A stretch of 64,000 nucleotides of DNA from Riptortus pedestris (GCA_019009955.1 CM032233.1:19330501-19394500); one strand, 5' to 3'. Positions 20,931-37,100 are shown, counted from the first letter of the stretch. Translations and numbers: made by a program. Notes: generated by a model not told the origin, from the letters alone.

Positions 20931-23900
20931 GTATTGTCAATCAAGAAATAAAATATATTGCATACTTTTCTTATTAGAAATATTTATTAGCATTTTCATT
21001 TCACTGCTCTTACTTTCAGCACCAGCCTGAAATAGTTTTCCTCGATATTTCCTACCTGTTCGAGATACATCTAGATTGGCTTAACTCTACATCAAACGAT
21101 ATATTTTTTTTAGATTGTTTTTTTCTGTGGATTTAATTTTGCCAAGTGTATTATTAACTTAGACGACGTACACTACTATTAACCTAACTTAAGTGATATT
21201 GTTTCCACATCTCAAAAAACCTAGATCTCTGTCCTTTCCCAACACTTTCTTTCATAATAAAATTATTGACCAAGCTTTAAAAATCCTGTCAAATGAATAA
21301 TTATTATCCCGCTTCATGTTATTAATATTCGACTTCCTCGAACATAATTCAAACATTCAATCGCATAGACTTAAACAAAAGTGTTTCTGACGTCCTAGCA
21401 TTTTATTACTATCTCCTTCCTCCTTTATCTCTTGTTTACTTTTCCTTCCTTGCATTCGTTCAATGTAAGGGAATAACCTCATTGAATGAGTTTATTAATA
21501 GGGATGTCATCGCTAAAAAATGATTCCAGCTACTTTATTTAATTATAAGAATTGATTCCAGCTATTTTATTTAATTATAAGAATTGATTCCAGCTATTTT
21601 ATTTGAGATACGCCATATGACTTTGTTCTGATTTATAACTTGAATTGTGAGTTGAGTTACGACCACCCCTCCATTGTCTACTGATGAAAAAAGGTCGTTG
21701 GGGATGGACAACAGAAAATACTCGACTTTTTGAGAAGCTTAAAACCATCCTCACGCTATCGGCACCTTAGTTCATTATGATTCCGATTTGTTAGGTGGGC
21801 AGATGTTCTAAGCGTTTTTGATTACTAAATACGACATGCTGATGGTAGATCTCATGCACCAGGCAACAATTTCTAACGAATGCTTATCTCTATTGTTCAT
21901 TTACGATATTAAGAATATTACAGTAATGAAATTCTACAGCTAAGGGGTTGACGATTTGCACATTACCCGGAAGAAACTTCGAGAGAGGATTTTCTCCGAT
22001 AAATCTACTCATAAAGTTAGGTCTCACTTTAGAACCGGTTGGCCTGAAAAACAATCGTTCTATTATGACAATCGAGAAGAACGGAATCTTCCTAAAGAAG
22101 AGGCAAATTGTGATTGTGACCATAGGACCGTCATCTTAAATATTCTTCACGAGGGGACTTGCCGGGAATGCCAGCATGCCATTTTTCACGTATGGTGGGC
22201 TCGCATGGATTCGAAAATTGAGCACTTTGTTAAGGATCGTGAGACCCGCCAAAAACTCAAGAACAAATTTTCTTGGAGTATGAAGCCTGGTCCCACATTC
22301 ATAATGATTGGGCTGGACCTTATGACATCATTATTGGCTTAGTGTGGTGGGCGCCACCTCAAAATGGTTAGAAATCTCTACAACTGCAACAACTTCAGAC
22401 AACACCATTTCTATTCTTGAAGGAATTGCCACTAAACTAGGCCTTCCAAAGATTATTGTCTTCGACAAGTACAGAAATTAAATAAAAACGATATACTCCT
22501 GGCAGATAAAACATACTCAAATTGTAGCGATGCCTCAATGCTTTTCTGAGGAGGCGAATCATCCACCCTCCATGGGAAGCTAGTCCACAAAGTAGTTATT
22601 GTGACAAAGGTCTCCGTTCCACTTCAGACTCCTTGAAATCGAATTTAGAAACTGGGAGAGAATCAAACTTCCTCCATAAAATTCTAAGAATTGATACCAG
22701 TTGTTTTATTTGAGATACGCCATATGTTCTTGTTCTGTCGATGTCATGTTTATTTATTCTGAGTGTTAAATGTCATTTATTTTAAATTACTCCTCTACTC
22801 TGCAGGTGTCACACCACCCACGGTGCCTCATCAGCAGTAATCCGTGACAACATAAAACTTTATTTGACTTCATGTCTTAGAACACCTTCTGCCGTTAGTA
22901 TATCATTTGCAAAGTGACTGCACAAGCGCGGCGGTGTGAAATATGTAGAGTTGTATTAATAAACTCAAAAATGAAAAAAAAAAAAGTGTTTTTTCTCTAA
23001 CATTCAGCCTATACGCATCAGTGAAGTTTGTATTTGTAGTCACTATCAATAAGTATTTCCCTGCATTTTTTTTTTTTAAACACCTTCTACCCCTTTTAGA
23101 TATATAAAATTGCATATATCTAACACTCTTTCTAATTTCAATTAAACCGTTTTGATTCGCTATATTCCTAATTGTATGCCGGATGAAGACTCCCAGTAGT
23201 AGTTGAAACATTCTAATAAACATTTTGTTACCATCATCTTATGTTTTTTTTTAACTAGCCATTACCCAATAATATTGTGAAACAAATGATTAATTTGATG
23301 ATTATTTTCAATAACTAAATAATAATAAATACAATAATAATAATTACAAATACAATAATAATAAATTAAATTTTCGGTAAAAAGTTACTAACTGAACATG
23401 TAATGAACTCTTGTTGAATATTTAAAAGTAAGGTTTGCACAAAAAGAAAAATCGTGGAATATATTTCATTTTAGTTGCAGTTTCAGTGGAAAATAGGTTT
23501 ACTTGGTCCCTAGTTCTGTTTAAATTCCTGTTGATTTTTGTTTAGAAGAAATCTCAAATGCACTTTTCTTAATTCTTGGTATAATGAAACATTTCATAAG
23601 ACTTGCTTCCATTTCTGATTATATTTCTCCTTTTTGCAATATATGTTTGTTTCACTCGAAACGCCACACATTTTTTTTATGTAAAATAGTTAAATGAAAA
23701 TGTTTGACAACGTACATACAAATAATACATTGTGATGATTACAAGGAAAAGACACTTATGACACTCACTTAATAGTCATATTACCTAAATTTAATTTGTT
23801 TTTTTTAGTCAAAAATTCGAGAACTTGAAAAGAAAGCTGAACTACAAAATGTTCTCCACGAAGAGCTTGCCCTGGAAATGCAAGCCATCAAACGATCTGC

Positions 23901-26900
23901 TAAAGTTGGAAATACGCCCTCATGGAATAAGCATACCCATGACGCACACGTCTCTCCTGAATCAAGTATATGTACCCCAGGTGAGTTAAAACAAAATAGT
24001 GTAATTTAGATACTGAAAGATTCAAGTAAATGAATGATTGATAATTTTAATAACTTGGTTCCTTTACAGATGGTATCACATTTCATAGGATTATAGGGCT
24101 GATGCTTAAATTGGCTCAATAATATTTTTTTTCATTCATAACCAATAAATACTCATATACTTATTATTTACTTCATAAAATGATAAGAATTTGTTTTTGT
24201 TTAAAGGGAAGGTATATTAGTTATTCCGTCTTACTGATTCGATGTTTGTGTGTTAGCTAAGGAATTAAATGACTAATACTTGCTTGAAAAACTGTAGTAC
24301 TTACGAAAATTCTAGAAGGGAGGAACGTTTTACAAAGTTTCTTCCTGCTCAACCTCTATAAAATAATTTGGTGCCGAAATGTCGACAGGGCTACTTGCAG
24401 GTACCACCGCACCGAATAGTCCCTTCTTTGTCCTTCCTCTTAATAATACATTTTTCCACTATCAAGGGTTGGGGGTCGAATAAAATTTAAATAAAAATAA
24501 ATCACAGATTTAAAGAATCTCATAGATTAATTCTATCACCATTATTTTTATTCACTTAGTGAAATTAATTCCATCCTATCGCAGGCTTTTAAGACTATAA
24601 CCTTGTACATTTTATAACCTAGATGGCAGTGTCTTGCCACCATAACTGTAGAAATGAGACTTTCATTGCATAATATCTTTCAATGTGTAGTTACAAACTG
24701 GTTGAAACCTTTTGTCAAAACAGAATATTACAACTTTCTATACGAAATTTATATAATGTATAACTCTTCGTACATTATACGTTTACGGATGGAAAAACAA
24801 ATTCCCATTACATTAAAAAATTGAAAATATTAAAGTTAATGTAGCTTATTGAAGTGTGGTAATGTGCATAAAAACTGATTAACGTTGCCTCAACCAACAA
24901 TGAAAAGTCTCGAGCCGCTTTTATACTAATTGAAAATAGTTTTATGATTGTGAAAATATCGAGGTTCAGCTCAAAACACAAATAATTAATTAATTTTACC
25001 TATATAATCTAATCATGGAGATTAGCTTTGGCATAAAATCAACAAATCTATGATTCTGGATAATGGGTCTTCCTAAGGATTTTCGTATTTGAAGTTATTG
25101 CATAGAATAAATATAAAATAAAAAGTTGTTACTGTATATAGAATTAAAATGTCAATCGAAAAAAGGGAGAGCCTCTAGGGCACAGTTCGACTACAGACGT
25201 TCTTAATCAGACATTGAATTAAGCTCATAAAACAGTAGGTTTTTGCTTTTAATATAATTAAAAATTTCAGTATTATTTACTATTAGATAAATGAAAATAA
25301 TAAGTGAAGAATGGATTAAATAATAATGCAATGATAGTTCCAGTGCTTTTCGTCTAAGCTTTTCGGTCAAAGATCAACTGTTCACCATTAGAAAGATTTT
25401 ATAAAAGTCCATCACACATAAACTTAAGAAGATTTCCCAAGTGCTTGAATGTTGTGCTGATCTCAACTCACCATCTATTCTCTATCTATCACATAGAAAT
25501 AGGCATATGTTAACAGATGAAATGTAAGCTGAACATGAGATTTTTAAAGACTTAGTTACTCAAAAAAAGGGAAGAAAAAACTTTACTAATAACTCACATG
25601 ACATTCGAGTTAGAAAAAACACGTATAAAACAATAGTTGTAGAAAATTAAATTTGGGACATGATTGATTATGTAACATTTTTCGATCCGATTCATAATAA
25701 TGGATTTTTGGTGTCGAATTTTTGATTCTACTCCAATTTACACCTTTCTCTTATTGATGAGCTGATCGTCAAGCTCATATGGCAAGTGCTTTCGGGTACC
25801 ATTTTAAAGCCTGTTGAAAGTTGTACTTAAAAGTTTCTTTTAAGCTCCTGTTTTTATGAAGTCAAATGGTCAGCTTCTTGTTGGTTCCCCAATAAAGTTT
25901 GATAGGCAGTTAAAATGTTTCAATCATTTAACATGAATCAATTTAATTACCTTATAAATTATTCGATATTTACAGAATTAATATATATCAACTATTTCAT
26001 TAATTAATTAAAACACGATATATATCCACCCATCAATTCATGAAAAAAGATACATAATATGCGACAGAACCTATACCCATGGTAAACACAAGAAATTGTT
26101 AATTCATACTGACATGTCCTGCATTGGCTTAAATTTCAGACATGACCTGCATGGAGCAATCTACAATGACAGGAACATGTAATTCAATTGATAATCACAT
26201 TGACCACCGCCCAATATTGAAATCAAGATCTCAGTATAGTGGTAAATATCTTCAATACTAAAGTTTTTGATGAATGCATATGCTATAGATATTTATATAG
26301 AACCAGCATTTTATGTAAATTAGACTTCTTTTTATTTCAAACTGTATTATGATTTGTCCGGTTTAATGAAACAGAGAGTATATAATATAATATTTTAATT
26401 TAAGACATATTATGTCTGGATTTCTTAAACGAACATTTGATTTTCAATAGCTCTTTAATGTAATTTGTCAACAAATAGGCATATTTCTTTACATAAATTT
26501 AACTTTTTTCTTTGGATTTTAAAACTACTATTTTTGATTATTAAGTTTTTGAAACGTTCTAATAATTAATAAAACCTTTTATATGGCAGAAGAAACTTAA
26601 GTAATTCAGAGTACTCTTGTTAGTCTGTCGACCTGTCCCCCCCCCCCAATACAATGCCAACCAAACTAGTTATATTATTGCTATCAAGGTCTTTGTGTAA
26701 TGACCATGCAACCATCTTATTTGTCTTTTTAACAAGACCTTAATAGTAATAGTGACAAGGACTGAGAAAGTCTACGAGCATAGTATTATTTATAAATATG
26801 TTTAATACCGAAATATTTTATAACCCCCCCCCCCCGAAAAATATGTTGTGGCTTTGTGCATGCAAATAAAGAGAAAAAATTGTTAACATAATAGACATAT

Positions 26901-28048
26901 TTTTTCTGTTAAAAGTAATCGTCAGAACAAATGTAATCAATTGAAATTCTCAATGAAATTACGTTAAAAGAAAGTATACCCCAAAATGTTCTATGAAAAG
27001 TTTAATATGTGAGAAAAACACGTAATAAACACATAAGTGTGGTTAAATGTTGTAATGAAGAAGTACAAATTGAACTCTGGTGAGGCAGATTGATAATGAG
27101 AGGCTCGTAACTTTTCGGAACTAGGATTCAATGCCAAATCTTGGAAGTAAGGAATGTTCCTTTAAACATTAAATCGTGAGTGAACGAAACATAAAAACCT
27201 ACTATCTCCTATAGGCAATGATTAAATCTATAATGGCGAATTCTATTATTAAAGAAAGTTAATATGTATTGGTACATTTTATAAATTGTATTGGGGTGAG
27301 GGGGACGTAAATACATCAATCATCTATCCTTCTATGTTGTGACTTACCATAATAGATATAATTCATATTAAAGAACACGAGAACACATATTAAGTACGAA
27401 GACATATTAAGTAGAATTTAAAGAAAAAAACTACTATTAAATTAATTAATAATGAAAACACAACAAAATAATAAACCCTGCCTGGGAACAATGTTATTTT
27501 ATACTTAGTTTGAAAAACGTATTTCCAAGTTGATTTAATCCTATTGTTGTATTCTGAAAACTCATCTGCTTCTGTAGTGAATAATTGTCAAAAAAAGATT
27601 AGAAAAAGTCTATGACAATTTTTTAGCATGGAAAGAAACAAGATGTAATAGTGTGAATTAATATTTCAGGAGTAAATGAAATATTACTTGAGTATCTTAC
27701 TGAAGTTATTTATTTTTATTGTTACTAATATTGTAATATTCTATTTATACATAAATGTATAGCTAGATGAAAAAATTGTTATTCGAAATTAGTTAATCGC
27801 CAAAATAATTATACTCCAATCAATATTTCACTGCAACATTAATTAAAATGTTTTAATCTACCATGACTATATTTGCCACTGTGAAAACGTTTTTTAAAAA
27901 AAGAAAGAGATTAAGAAGCAATAATTGTCAATTCTATTATTTCAGTATATATCAAGAAAGCATTTAATTATAAATGAAGATTCAGTTTTCCCCAGCAGTT
28001 AGAATATACACTGAGATGTATATTTTTTAAACAACAATCCCAAAATGA

Positions 28049-28143
<95 letters not shown>

Positions 28144-28255
28144 AATTAAGATATTCATTGAGTTTAGTTTCTAGTATTATTTCGGTTTGTTTTTTTTTTT
28201 AAATTTTATTTAAAAGCAATAATAGTAAAGGGATAGTTTCCAAAGTTCGTTCTAG

Positions 28256-28332
<77 letters not shown>

Positions 28333-31300
28333 ATGTGTGTGTGTGTGTGTGTATACATTTAATAACCCAAAAATAGTACTACTAACCAAACTCAATGAAT
28401 ATGAGAATCGTGACTATTTATTGTTGCGTTTAAAGAAGCCACAACTTTATAACACTGCAAATCCCTCCCTGGTTGACACACTCTTAATCCAGTATGTACA
28501 TAAAGTTATAATTTGTTTATGGCTTCTTTAAACGCAACAAAAAATAGTCAGAATTCAGATACTTATTGAGTTTGGTTAGTAGTACGGTTTTGGGGTTTTT
28601 AAATGTACACACGCACACAGACATATACGTACTTGGGTGTGTGAATATATTTATATTTTAGGTTAATAGCAAGTCTATAAATCATTTTTGGACATATAAT
28701 TGGGCGTTTTACTGGAGTATAATTATTTTGGGCTACATAAGTTCATTAGTTTTTAAGATTTCTTCAAGGACAGAAGAGTCTCGATATAAAAATTAATTGA
28801 GTAATCATGTATGTATAAGTAAAATTGAGACTACATTATTGATTGTATTCCAAGCAATAATACTTTGTTAAATACTTCACATGGACTCAAGGACTTATTA
28901 ACATTTTATTTGTCAGTAGCATCCTCAGCAACAGTTCTACCTCCTGGTCCTTTGACTGACGCTATGCATGCTCATACCCAAACAAACATTGGCTCGGAAA
29001 TAGACTCTATTATGGAAAAAATAGACCAGGACAATAAAATCCTAGCGGAGCTTGATAAAACAAGATTTACAATTGGTGAGGAAAATAGAAACGTAATCCT
29101 TATTAATTAATGTGTTGTAAATTTCTGTGTTCTTTTAAATGTGTTACCTGTATGTGAAATGAAGCATCTTATCCATAATTACAATTGTTTATATCCTTAT
29201 CTGTTTTTCTATTTGTAGGATATTTCATTACCAATTATGGCCGCACAACTGTGTGGGAAGTGCTAACAATCTTGCTTTAAAGTTTTCTTTTTCCAGTCCA
29301 CATAGACCAAGTTTTTGGGGCTCTTCCTAACGAATTGAATTATTTTTCGTGAAAATATTCCTTCAAAACTAGTACAGATGTGCTATTAATTTGTAATTAG
29401 TTCTGATATAACTGTTTTTTATTAATAATTTTTTTTTAAAATAGGGGAATAATGACTAAAAAGTGTAACATTTTTGAAACTGTAAAAAGGAAGTAAATGT
29501 GTTAGATATATCTTTTGTAAGTTATATTTAAACAGATCATTTTCAATTTTAGTTAGATACGATTTAAGACATTCTTTACTAAGTCTATTAATGAATGTAT
29601 TGGAGTAATAATTTCACATGATTAAGAGTAATACAATGATAAATATTATTAATGCAACTATAATGTTTTCTCTTTATGTCTGGTCATGTCGATAGTCCAT
29701 GGATATCAGAGCTACCTTGCGGGTAAATATGAGACAAATCTAACGAAGCCTTTCTTTAACGAATGCAGAATGACGGACTAATTGCTAGTAACCCAAAAGA
29801 CGGAATTTTCAAACAAGTTTGTATAAACTAAATCCCCTAGAATCGAAGTGACGTGTTCAAAAGTCAAATATATGTCTATTAGTAAAACTGAATTGAATCC
29901 TTCTTTAATAAGTGGAATATATGTGCCACAGGATAACTAATCAGTTTATTTACTTTTCTTCCTTCTTTTTTTTTTGGATAAAATTAATTACTTTCTTACA
30001 ATATATTGAATACCGATAGTTGTCTTAAAAAAATACCGAAATTAAAAATCCACTTCTAAAAATAAATATATAGGAGGCGTAAATTATTTTTTGTAAGGCA
30101 GCAGCAGACAAGGAAGTTAAACTTCTCAATAGCTAAAGAAAATACAGTTACCAATATATTTTTAGCATAATTTACTATTGATGTTATACTGAAATTCCAA
30201 AATATTAGAGCTGATAGGATTGAGATAATGACCACTTCCAGTGTTCTTAAGTGCGCCATCAAATTCATTTCCTCGAATTTTTCGAAGACATTCAAGGTGA
30301 GCTTCTCAACGATATTATCAGTTAATATTACGAGTTAGTATTTACGGTAAGAGTATTATCACATCGGGATCACCCGGAAACGTTTCCAAGCCATCCACAT
30401 GTAGGGCTCCTGAATGGGTAATATATAGTAAATAAAAACCGTCTTAAAACTAAAAAAATAAAATTCAATAAAAGACTTTCAAGTTTTGCTATATTCATTT
30501 CCGGAAATTACAAATAACTACCTGAAATCGTTTTCAACTGACTGTGAGTATTTTAATTTTTTTTTTACTTTCAATTTAGTTCTTCACAAAGAAATTCTGA
30601 TACGTATGTCTGAGCCGATGTTTAGTTTCCCATAGAAATACAATAGTTTATTTATTCCTGTAATGTCTTTCTCCTCTCTCTTTCTCTCTCTCACACTCTC
30701 TCTATCTTTTATTTTCTGTTTAACTCCTTTTTCTCTTTCTTTTTTTTAATTTTACTTTTTTAATGATATATGAAAATTGTTGTAGTTATAATGTAAAATA
30801 GATTTGAATTTCACCTTAGTGTATTATATAACCTAAAAAGGACTGTTTTAACCTACTTAGGAATCTTAGAAAAAATGAAATGATATTTACTACATATTTG
30901 TGTCTTTGATTCAGGTTTTTTTCTACATCTGCAGCACTGAGGAAAAACATTTTTTTTAAAATTAGAATATTCTGCATTCTCCCATTTTACCTTATTTCTT
31001 TATATTTAGAGTAAATTACATTCTAAAATTATATTTATTAGGCTTGTTTCATTAATCTAGAAGATTTTTATGTTGCTTTTTAAACCAATGAACATGAAAT
31101 TACAAGTATTGCTTTATAGAAATGTTTGAGTAGACCACATAAAAAAAGAAAGTAATGAATTACTTATAATTTAAAGTGAATTCTTATTTGGTAAGTTCAT
31201 TTTCGTCATGTTGCAATAGAGCTATAAATTTGTCTCACATATTATGAAGAATACTTAAATTATAACTTAATACTACGAGTAAATATGTAATTTTGAATGT

Positions 31301-34131
31301 TTAAATATGAATAAGTCAGTTTCACAAATATGGCACACCCATCCCACGAGGAAACGTCCAGAAACGACGTCACCTACTAACAGGTATTACAATAGCTCAT
31401 TTTTTACTCTGTTCTACAGTTCTTGAAGGACTAATGTCTCTTCCACTACCACTATTGACCTTACGGTCCCAGGACGCTTCTCCAATACGGATGCCCAACC
31501 ACCGCAAACCCTCCTCCAAGTCATTGAGCTATCTTTGACTGGGCCTTCCTCTTTTCCTACTTTCTAATAGTATGGCATATAACTTCTTTCCGGGCAATCG
31601 TAATTATCATACTCTTCATTCTAATATACTCTGATGATTCGAATTTAATAAGCTGAGTATCATTTTTTTACGGATTAGACAAATTTTGAACCAATCTCTA
31701 GTTGGAGCAAATCAAATGTCACCACAATTTGTTGTTATCCAACCTACTTCTTATGTAGAGTTCCTTCACACAAGGATATGTGTGGAAAGATATGAAATTC
31801 AGATTCCTAACATATTGGGAAAATGGTAAAAAAAGAAATGTGAAATAAAGATACTTTTGAGATAGCATGAAGGGGGAAACCTGAGTTAATATGACAGGGC
31901 ATTTTGGATCTGCACATCAGTCATGTCAAGTATTCGCACACACATGTCCTTAATATGTTTATAGTATTTTTCTGTCAGACCAAAAGAAGTCATTAAAAAC
32001 GTGTCAGTTGACTACGAAATTAAATTCACTTTCTTACAGTCCAATCGAGATTACGTATTGAGTCCATTCCCCCTTAATCAAATACGATCTTAGATTCAGT
32101 CCTTGAATTTTAGTCACTAATCATGAACAAAATTAAAATATTGAGTGATATGGCAATCAACTACTGGCTATTATGGGAGTAGTTTAAGGATTATAAAAGT
32201 TCCTGAAAGACTATTCAGCATGAAACGATCTTATTATGGAATTACCAAATACAGTTACTGTTTTAACATAGCAGATAATATCATTTCCTTTCAAGTATAT
32301 TTTTTTTATGTGGTAGAATTTTTTCTTTTAAAAAAAGTGAAAAATAAGGTTAGATAAGAAAATGGTGCGAAGTCATTTATTACGAGTATATGAAGTTAGT
32401 GTCATCAATATGCTTTTTTTTTTACCTTTTATTGGAAAATATTTAATAATTGTTTTTTATATTACAGGTAGAAATCCGCTGGGAGGAAGGCAGTTACCCC
32501 TTCAGCCTAAATTGAATAGCACACTAGGATCTAATATTTCTAATTCAACTGCCTCAGTACAAACAAGTAAGTTTCTTCAAGGTCCATAATCAATATGAAT
32601 ACAGATATAACAAATATAGCCTGAGCAGAAAATACATTGAAATTGGTAATATTGGATTAGAAAAGTGCCGAAAAAAGACATAGTAAGTAAAAAGTTATAT
32701 CTTATAAAACTGGAGAGGCACTGAAATATATTAGCAAATAATAATTATTAAAAAAAAGCCTATCACTCAGATACTGCGTAAAGATAGCAAATTTTCCAGA
32801 TGTTGGAATGACAGGTTGATGATTATCATCTCAAAAGCTATTCTTGATTTCTACCAGAATAATTAGCCTATGTAAACAAGATTAGAAATTAAAGCTGCAT
32901 ATAAGATGCTTAGTGACTCTAAAAATTGCATAAACAGGAGTGGGTGTTCACTGATTTCTGAACGAAAAAAGACAGGTGCCTCGGTTAATATTTGAGTTAG
33001 AGAAAACAAGCATAGAACAACAATTGTAGTACATTACTTTATTAATAAATTTGATTATATAACACTTTTCAATTCGAGACATAATAAGAGATAAGCATGA
33101 TTATGAATTTTACTTCTTTTTTAAATCCCCACCTCTCCTAGTCTGATTTCGTCCAATGGCCTTATGGTCTTTAGTTTAGCATGAAACGTTTAAATATTGA
33201 GTACACTATTGATCAAAGAAAAATTATGGACAATATTTGGTATTTTTATAAATGGCCACACCATCCACCTTAAAATGCACATTTCTATGCATAGGAGAGG
33301 AAGAATTAATTTTGTTTAAAAGTAATTAAAATCTATTTCATTTGAATTTGATGCATGATATCTTCGTTCAATTGCATTAGATCGAAAAGTATCATAGAAC
33401 ATAATTTATATAACTTTTCATGGTTAACAAAAACTGTCTTATAAAAGTTTTTTACATCTCCTATACATATGGAGCAATTTGAAATATTTTATTTTCACAC
33501 TCTCCTTCTCATTTATCAGCTTAGACCAAAAGAGGAGAGAACAACTAAAGAACAATCCCAAATATGAAATTTCAACATTCTAAGGCTAGTAGTTTTTAGT
33601 TATAGTAACTATAAGCTACTATAGTGGATTTGCGCAATGAAAGGGTTAAATAGATGTAAAAACATTAACATTTAATTTTTACTTCAAATATTTTTACATC
33701 AAATAACGTAATTTTAGAAAAAGGAACCAGTAACCACATTCAACAAGTCAATTATTTGGTTTCATTCATGGTTGTTATGAAATATTCCTAAATTCATATT
33801 TAAAATTGATCTTATACATATTGTTTGTATTTAAAATAATTCCTTGCCATATTTAAATATGAGCTTAAGTCTTGTCAATACATATAAACCCTTACTTTCA
33901 ATAATAAAGTAAAACAACTTTATTATTACTATCTTGTGATTTCATAAAGTAAGAGTTTACTTTACTAAGTGTAAGCTCTCTTGGATATTAGGTGTTCTTA
34001 CATGATAATTAGTTTTTTTTTTTTTTTTTTTTTATCTTAAGGTGCTAATTCCAGATTCCATTATCCCCTATTATATTATGGATAACACCACTCATTCAAT
34101 GCTTATATATTTCAAGTCTTGCAATATCTAG

Positions 34132-34198
<67 letters not shown>

Positions 34199-37100
34199 TA
34201 TATGTTCATAAACATGCACGTGTGTGTGAAGAAAATTGTTCTTCTGACATAAGGCCCCACACTAACAAGTGCTTTTGAAGTTTTGCTGTAAAATGAACTT
34301 TGGAATTGATTGAGATTTATTTTAGCTGGTAACAATGTATTGCATTATTTTTCAGCTGGCATTCCCCTAGGAGGAATTGCCAATCTTCAAGAAACATTGA
34401 ACAGGCACAATATTCCAGGAAGTCTGACAACTGACAGTGCAGGGAACTACGTAGTTTCCAATACTGGAGTTGCAATTATCCCTCCATCAGCCCAGACCAC
34501 AATACCTTTAAACTTGGCACAAGTGAGTTACACATAAGAGAAAATAATTTAAGCTAAAAAAATATAATTATTTTTTTAAGTACTTCGTATAAAGCAAGGA
34601 ATGCCGAATACATACATTTATATTACTTTCAAGTTCCTTATTTTTTTTAGATCTAAATGAGTTCTTCATAATAACTTAAGCTCAAAAATTAAAGAATAAA
34701 CCGAAACAAATTCTAACTTGTGAAGTTTTTCCAAGAACATGGTAAACATTTAGAGAGTGAATGTGCTCTTTCCAATACATACTTAAAATACCCACCAATC
34801 TTTACAGTCATTAAGCAACTATTTCTTTCTTTATTTGAGAAAGTTTTGGGCCAATTCTCTCCCATGTTTACTGCAGAGGATCATCTGCGAGAAAAATAGG
34901 AGGATTTGGATAACAATTCAATCAATTGCAAATATTTTCTCCAAGATAAAAATGAAAAGAACTAATAATAAATTAATAAATGCTGCTAAGGCTAATTTAA
35001 TAAATGCTGATGTAGGAGAATAAAAGTTGCTATTTTTTTTTTATTTTACTAGATCCCATTGTGTTCTTTTGTTATTTTATAGTTCACTTTAACTTCCCTC
35101 CTACTTATATTCTTTTTATAATCATTGGAGTTTATTAAATTATATATTAAGCCCATATTTATAGGATAGTCTGATAAATAAGTTAATTTTTAATTATTTT
35201 TTTTAGTCCATGATATACAAACGTTAGAATGTCTCAATAATATTAGAATTTTTCATAACTGAGCAACTTACGAAGAAAATAATAATTTTCTAAAAAAGGT
35301 CAACCTTCCACTATAAAAATATCTTTCAGAGAAAAGCATTTTCAGGGCATAACCCCATCTTCAGTGCTATAAAAACGCAGAGCACTATTTACTAAATAAA
35401 ATATTTCCACCAAATTTTCTAAAAAAATGATATTTAAAAATGTTTATATAAAACAACCATATTTAAGAAAGAATTAAACTTCTAGATACTACATCCATTT
35501 TGTATAATCGTTTTCATAATCTTACATTAAAACAAATGTATAACATAAAGCCAATAAGTTAACATGGCTTATTTAAAAAGTATGTCCCAATTAGTCGTAG
35601 TAGCAAAAAGTGGATGTTAACAAATAAATAATAATAAAAAGTATGTTGAAAGCCACAGTTTTAAAAATGTAAGCCAATAATAAAAAAAAATAAAGCCCAA
35701 TCTAAAATCAAAAATAAAAATTACTTAAATGAAAAAAAATAAATCAGTTGACATTATATATGAATTGTATAACAGCATCCAACTAGGCGACTATTTCTCT
35801 GAAATCTGTTTCCCAAATATCCCCATATATTGAAATCAGTTCTAATCTAACAGTTTAGAGAATGCCCTCTACTAAAAAGTACTTTTATTCAGATTCAATT
35901 TTACTGATAATTTTTCTGAAGTAGTTGTTCTTGAAAGTGGTAGTTAAAATTACCCCCTCCCCCAGTAACTCTGGCGTCTATCCTCAGTTCATTTACTATT
36001 GAGAGGAGCATTCATTCAACAATTTGGTGCTCCATTTTATTTTAAAATTTAATGCCACATATTTCTGAGGATTGTGGGAACATTATTATTTTCACATAAT
36101 AATAATTAATGTTTTAGGGATTTATACATGATCCAATAACTGACATGTGTTTTATAATGCTGAACATTGCATGCAGTACATTTAAATATTAATTACAGGT
36201 TATTGTTTTAGAATACTATTTGTAATACAATTGGAGCCCAGTATCCGCCTTATATTATAAGCAGTGGACCAAATACTACGAGCCATATCAGAAATCAAAC
36301 ACCTATGATTTTGCAGCCTTCTCATCCACAGCAAAGACTGATGCCCCAAATACCCAATGTAGTACCTCAGTATGACCTTGATAGTAAGTACTAATTTTGT
36401 AATTTCTTTTTTTCTAATGATAACCAGATAAGGCTTCCAGGGATTCTAAATCAATAAGTAAATTAAGTTTGTATGAATTTGGGAACAGCCCATCCCGTAA
36501 ATTATTGAAAATTGATAACAATAATGTCCTTTTCTGTTATCCAATTAATCTAAATATGAATTGGAAATTACTGGATGATAAAAAATTGATTTCATGAGTT
36601 TTGATCTTTTTAAACACTCTAAATTAAAATCTATTTTACGTAAGGAAGCTCTAACTGAATGATTTCACTTACACACCAATGAGTTTATAAGGAAACCCAT
36701 TTATCCACATCAATTCCATGAAGTACCATTAAAACAACTTTCAAGAAAACCAAATATATAATATAAATAATGTACATTTCATGAGGTATATATGAATACA
36801 TATTACATGTTATCCATGAAATGTATGTCTCTTGCAAGAATACTCTTGAGCACCATAGTCTTGAATTTCAGTTACAAGTAATTATAATCTTAATTCTACA
36901 GTGAAAATATGCATAAATAGGTCTAAATTATGAAATACATAAGTTCTACAGCTAGCATTTCAACTAGATCCCAGAATAATAAATAACCAATAATTTCTCA
37001 ATTATCTGTTATTACATGATCTACCTATTTGGTAAAGAATAATTGCTCATTTATCAAAATTAATAAATGTCAGGAAATCAGATTCAATATTTCAGTAAAT

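Noticed and set aside
34096..34335. Minus-strand frame with a poly-His/Thr stretch
   Set aside because: It is translation of the (TG)n microsatellite.
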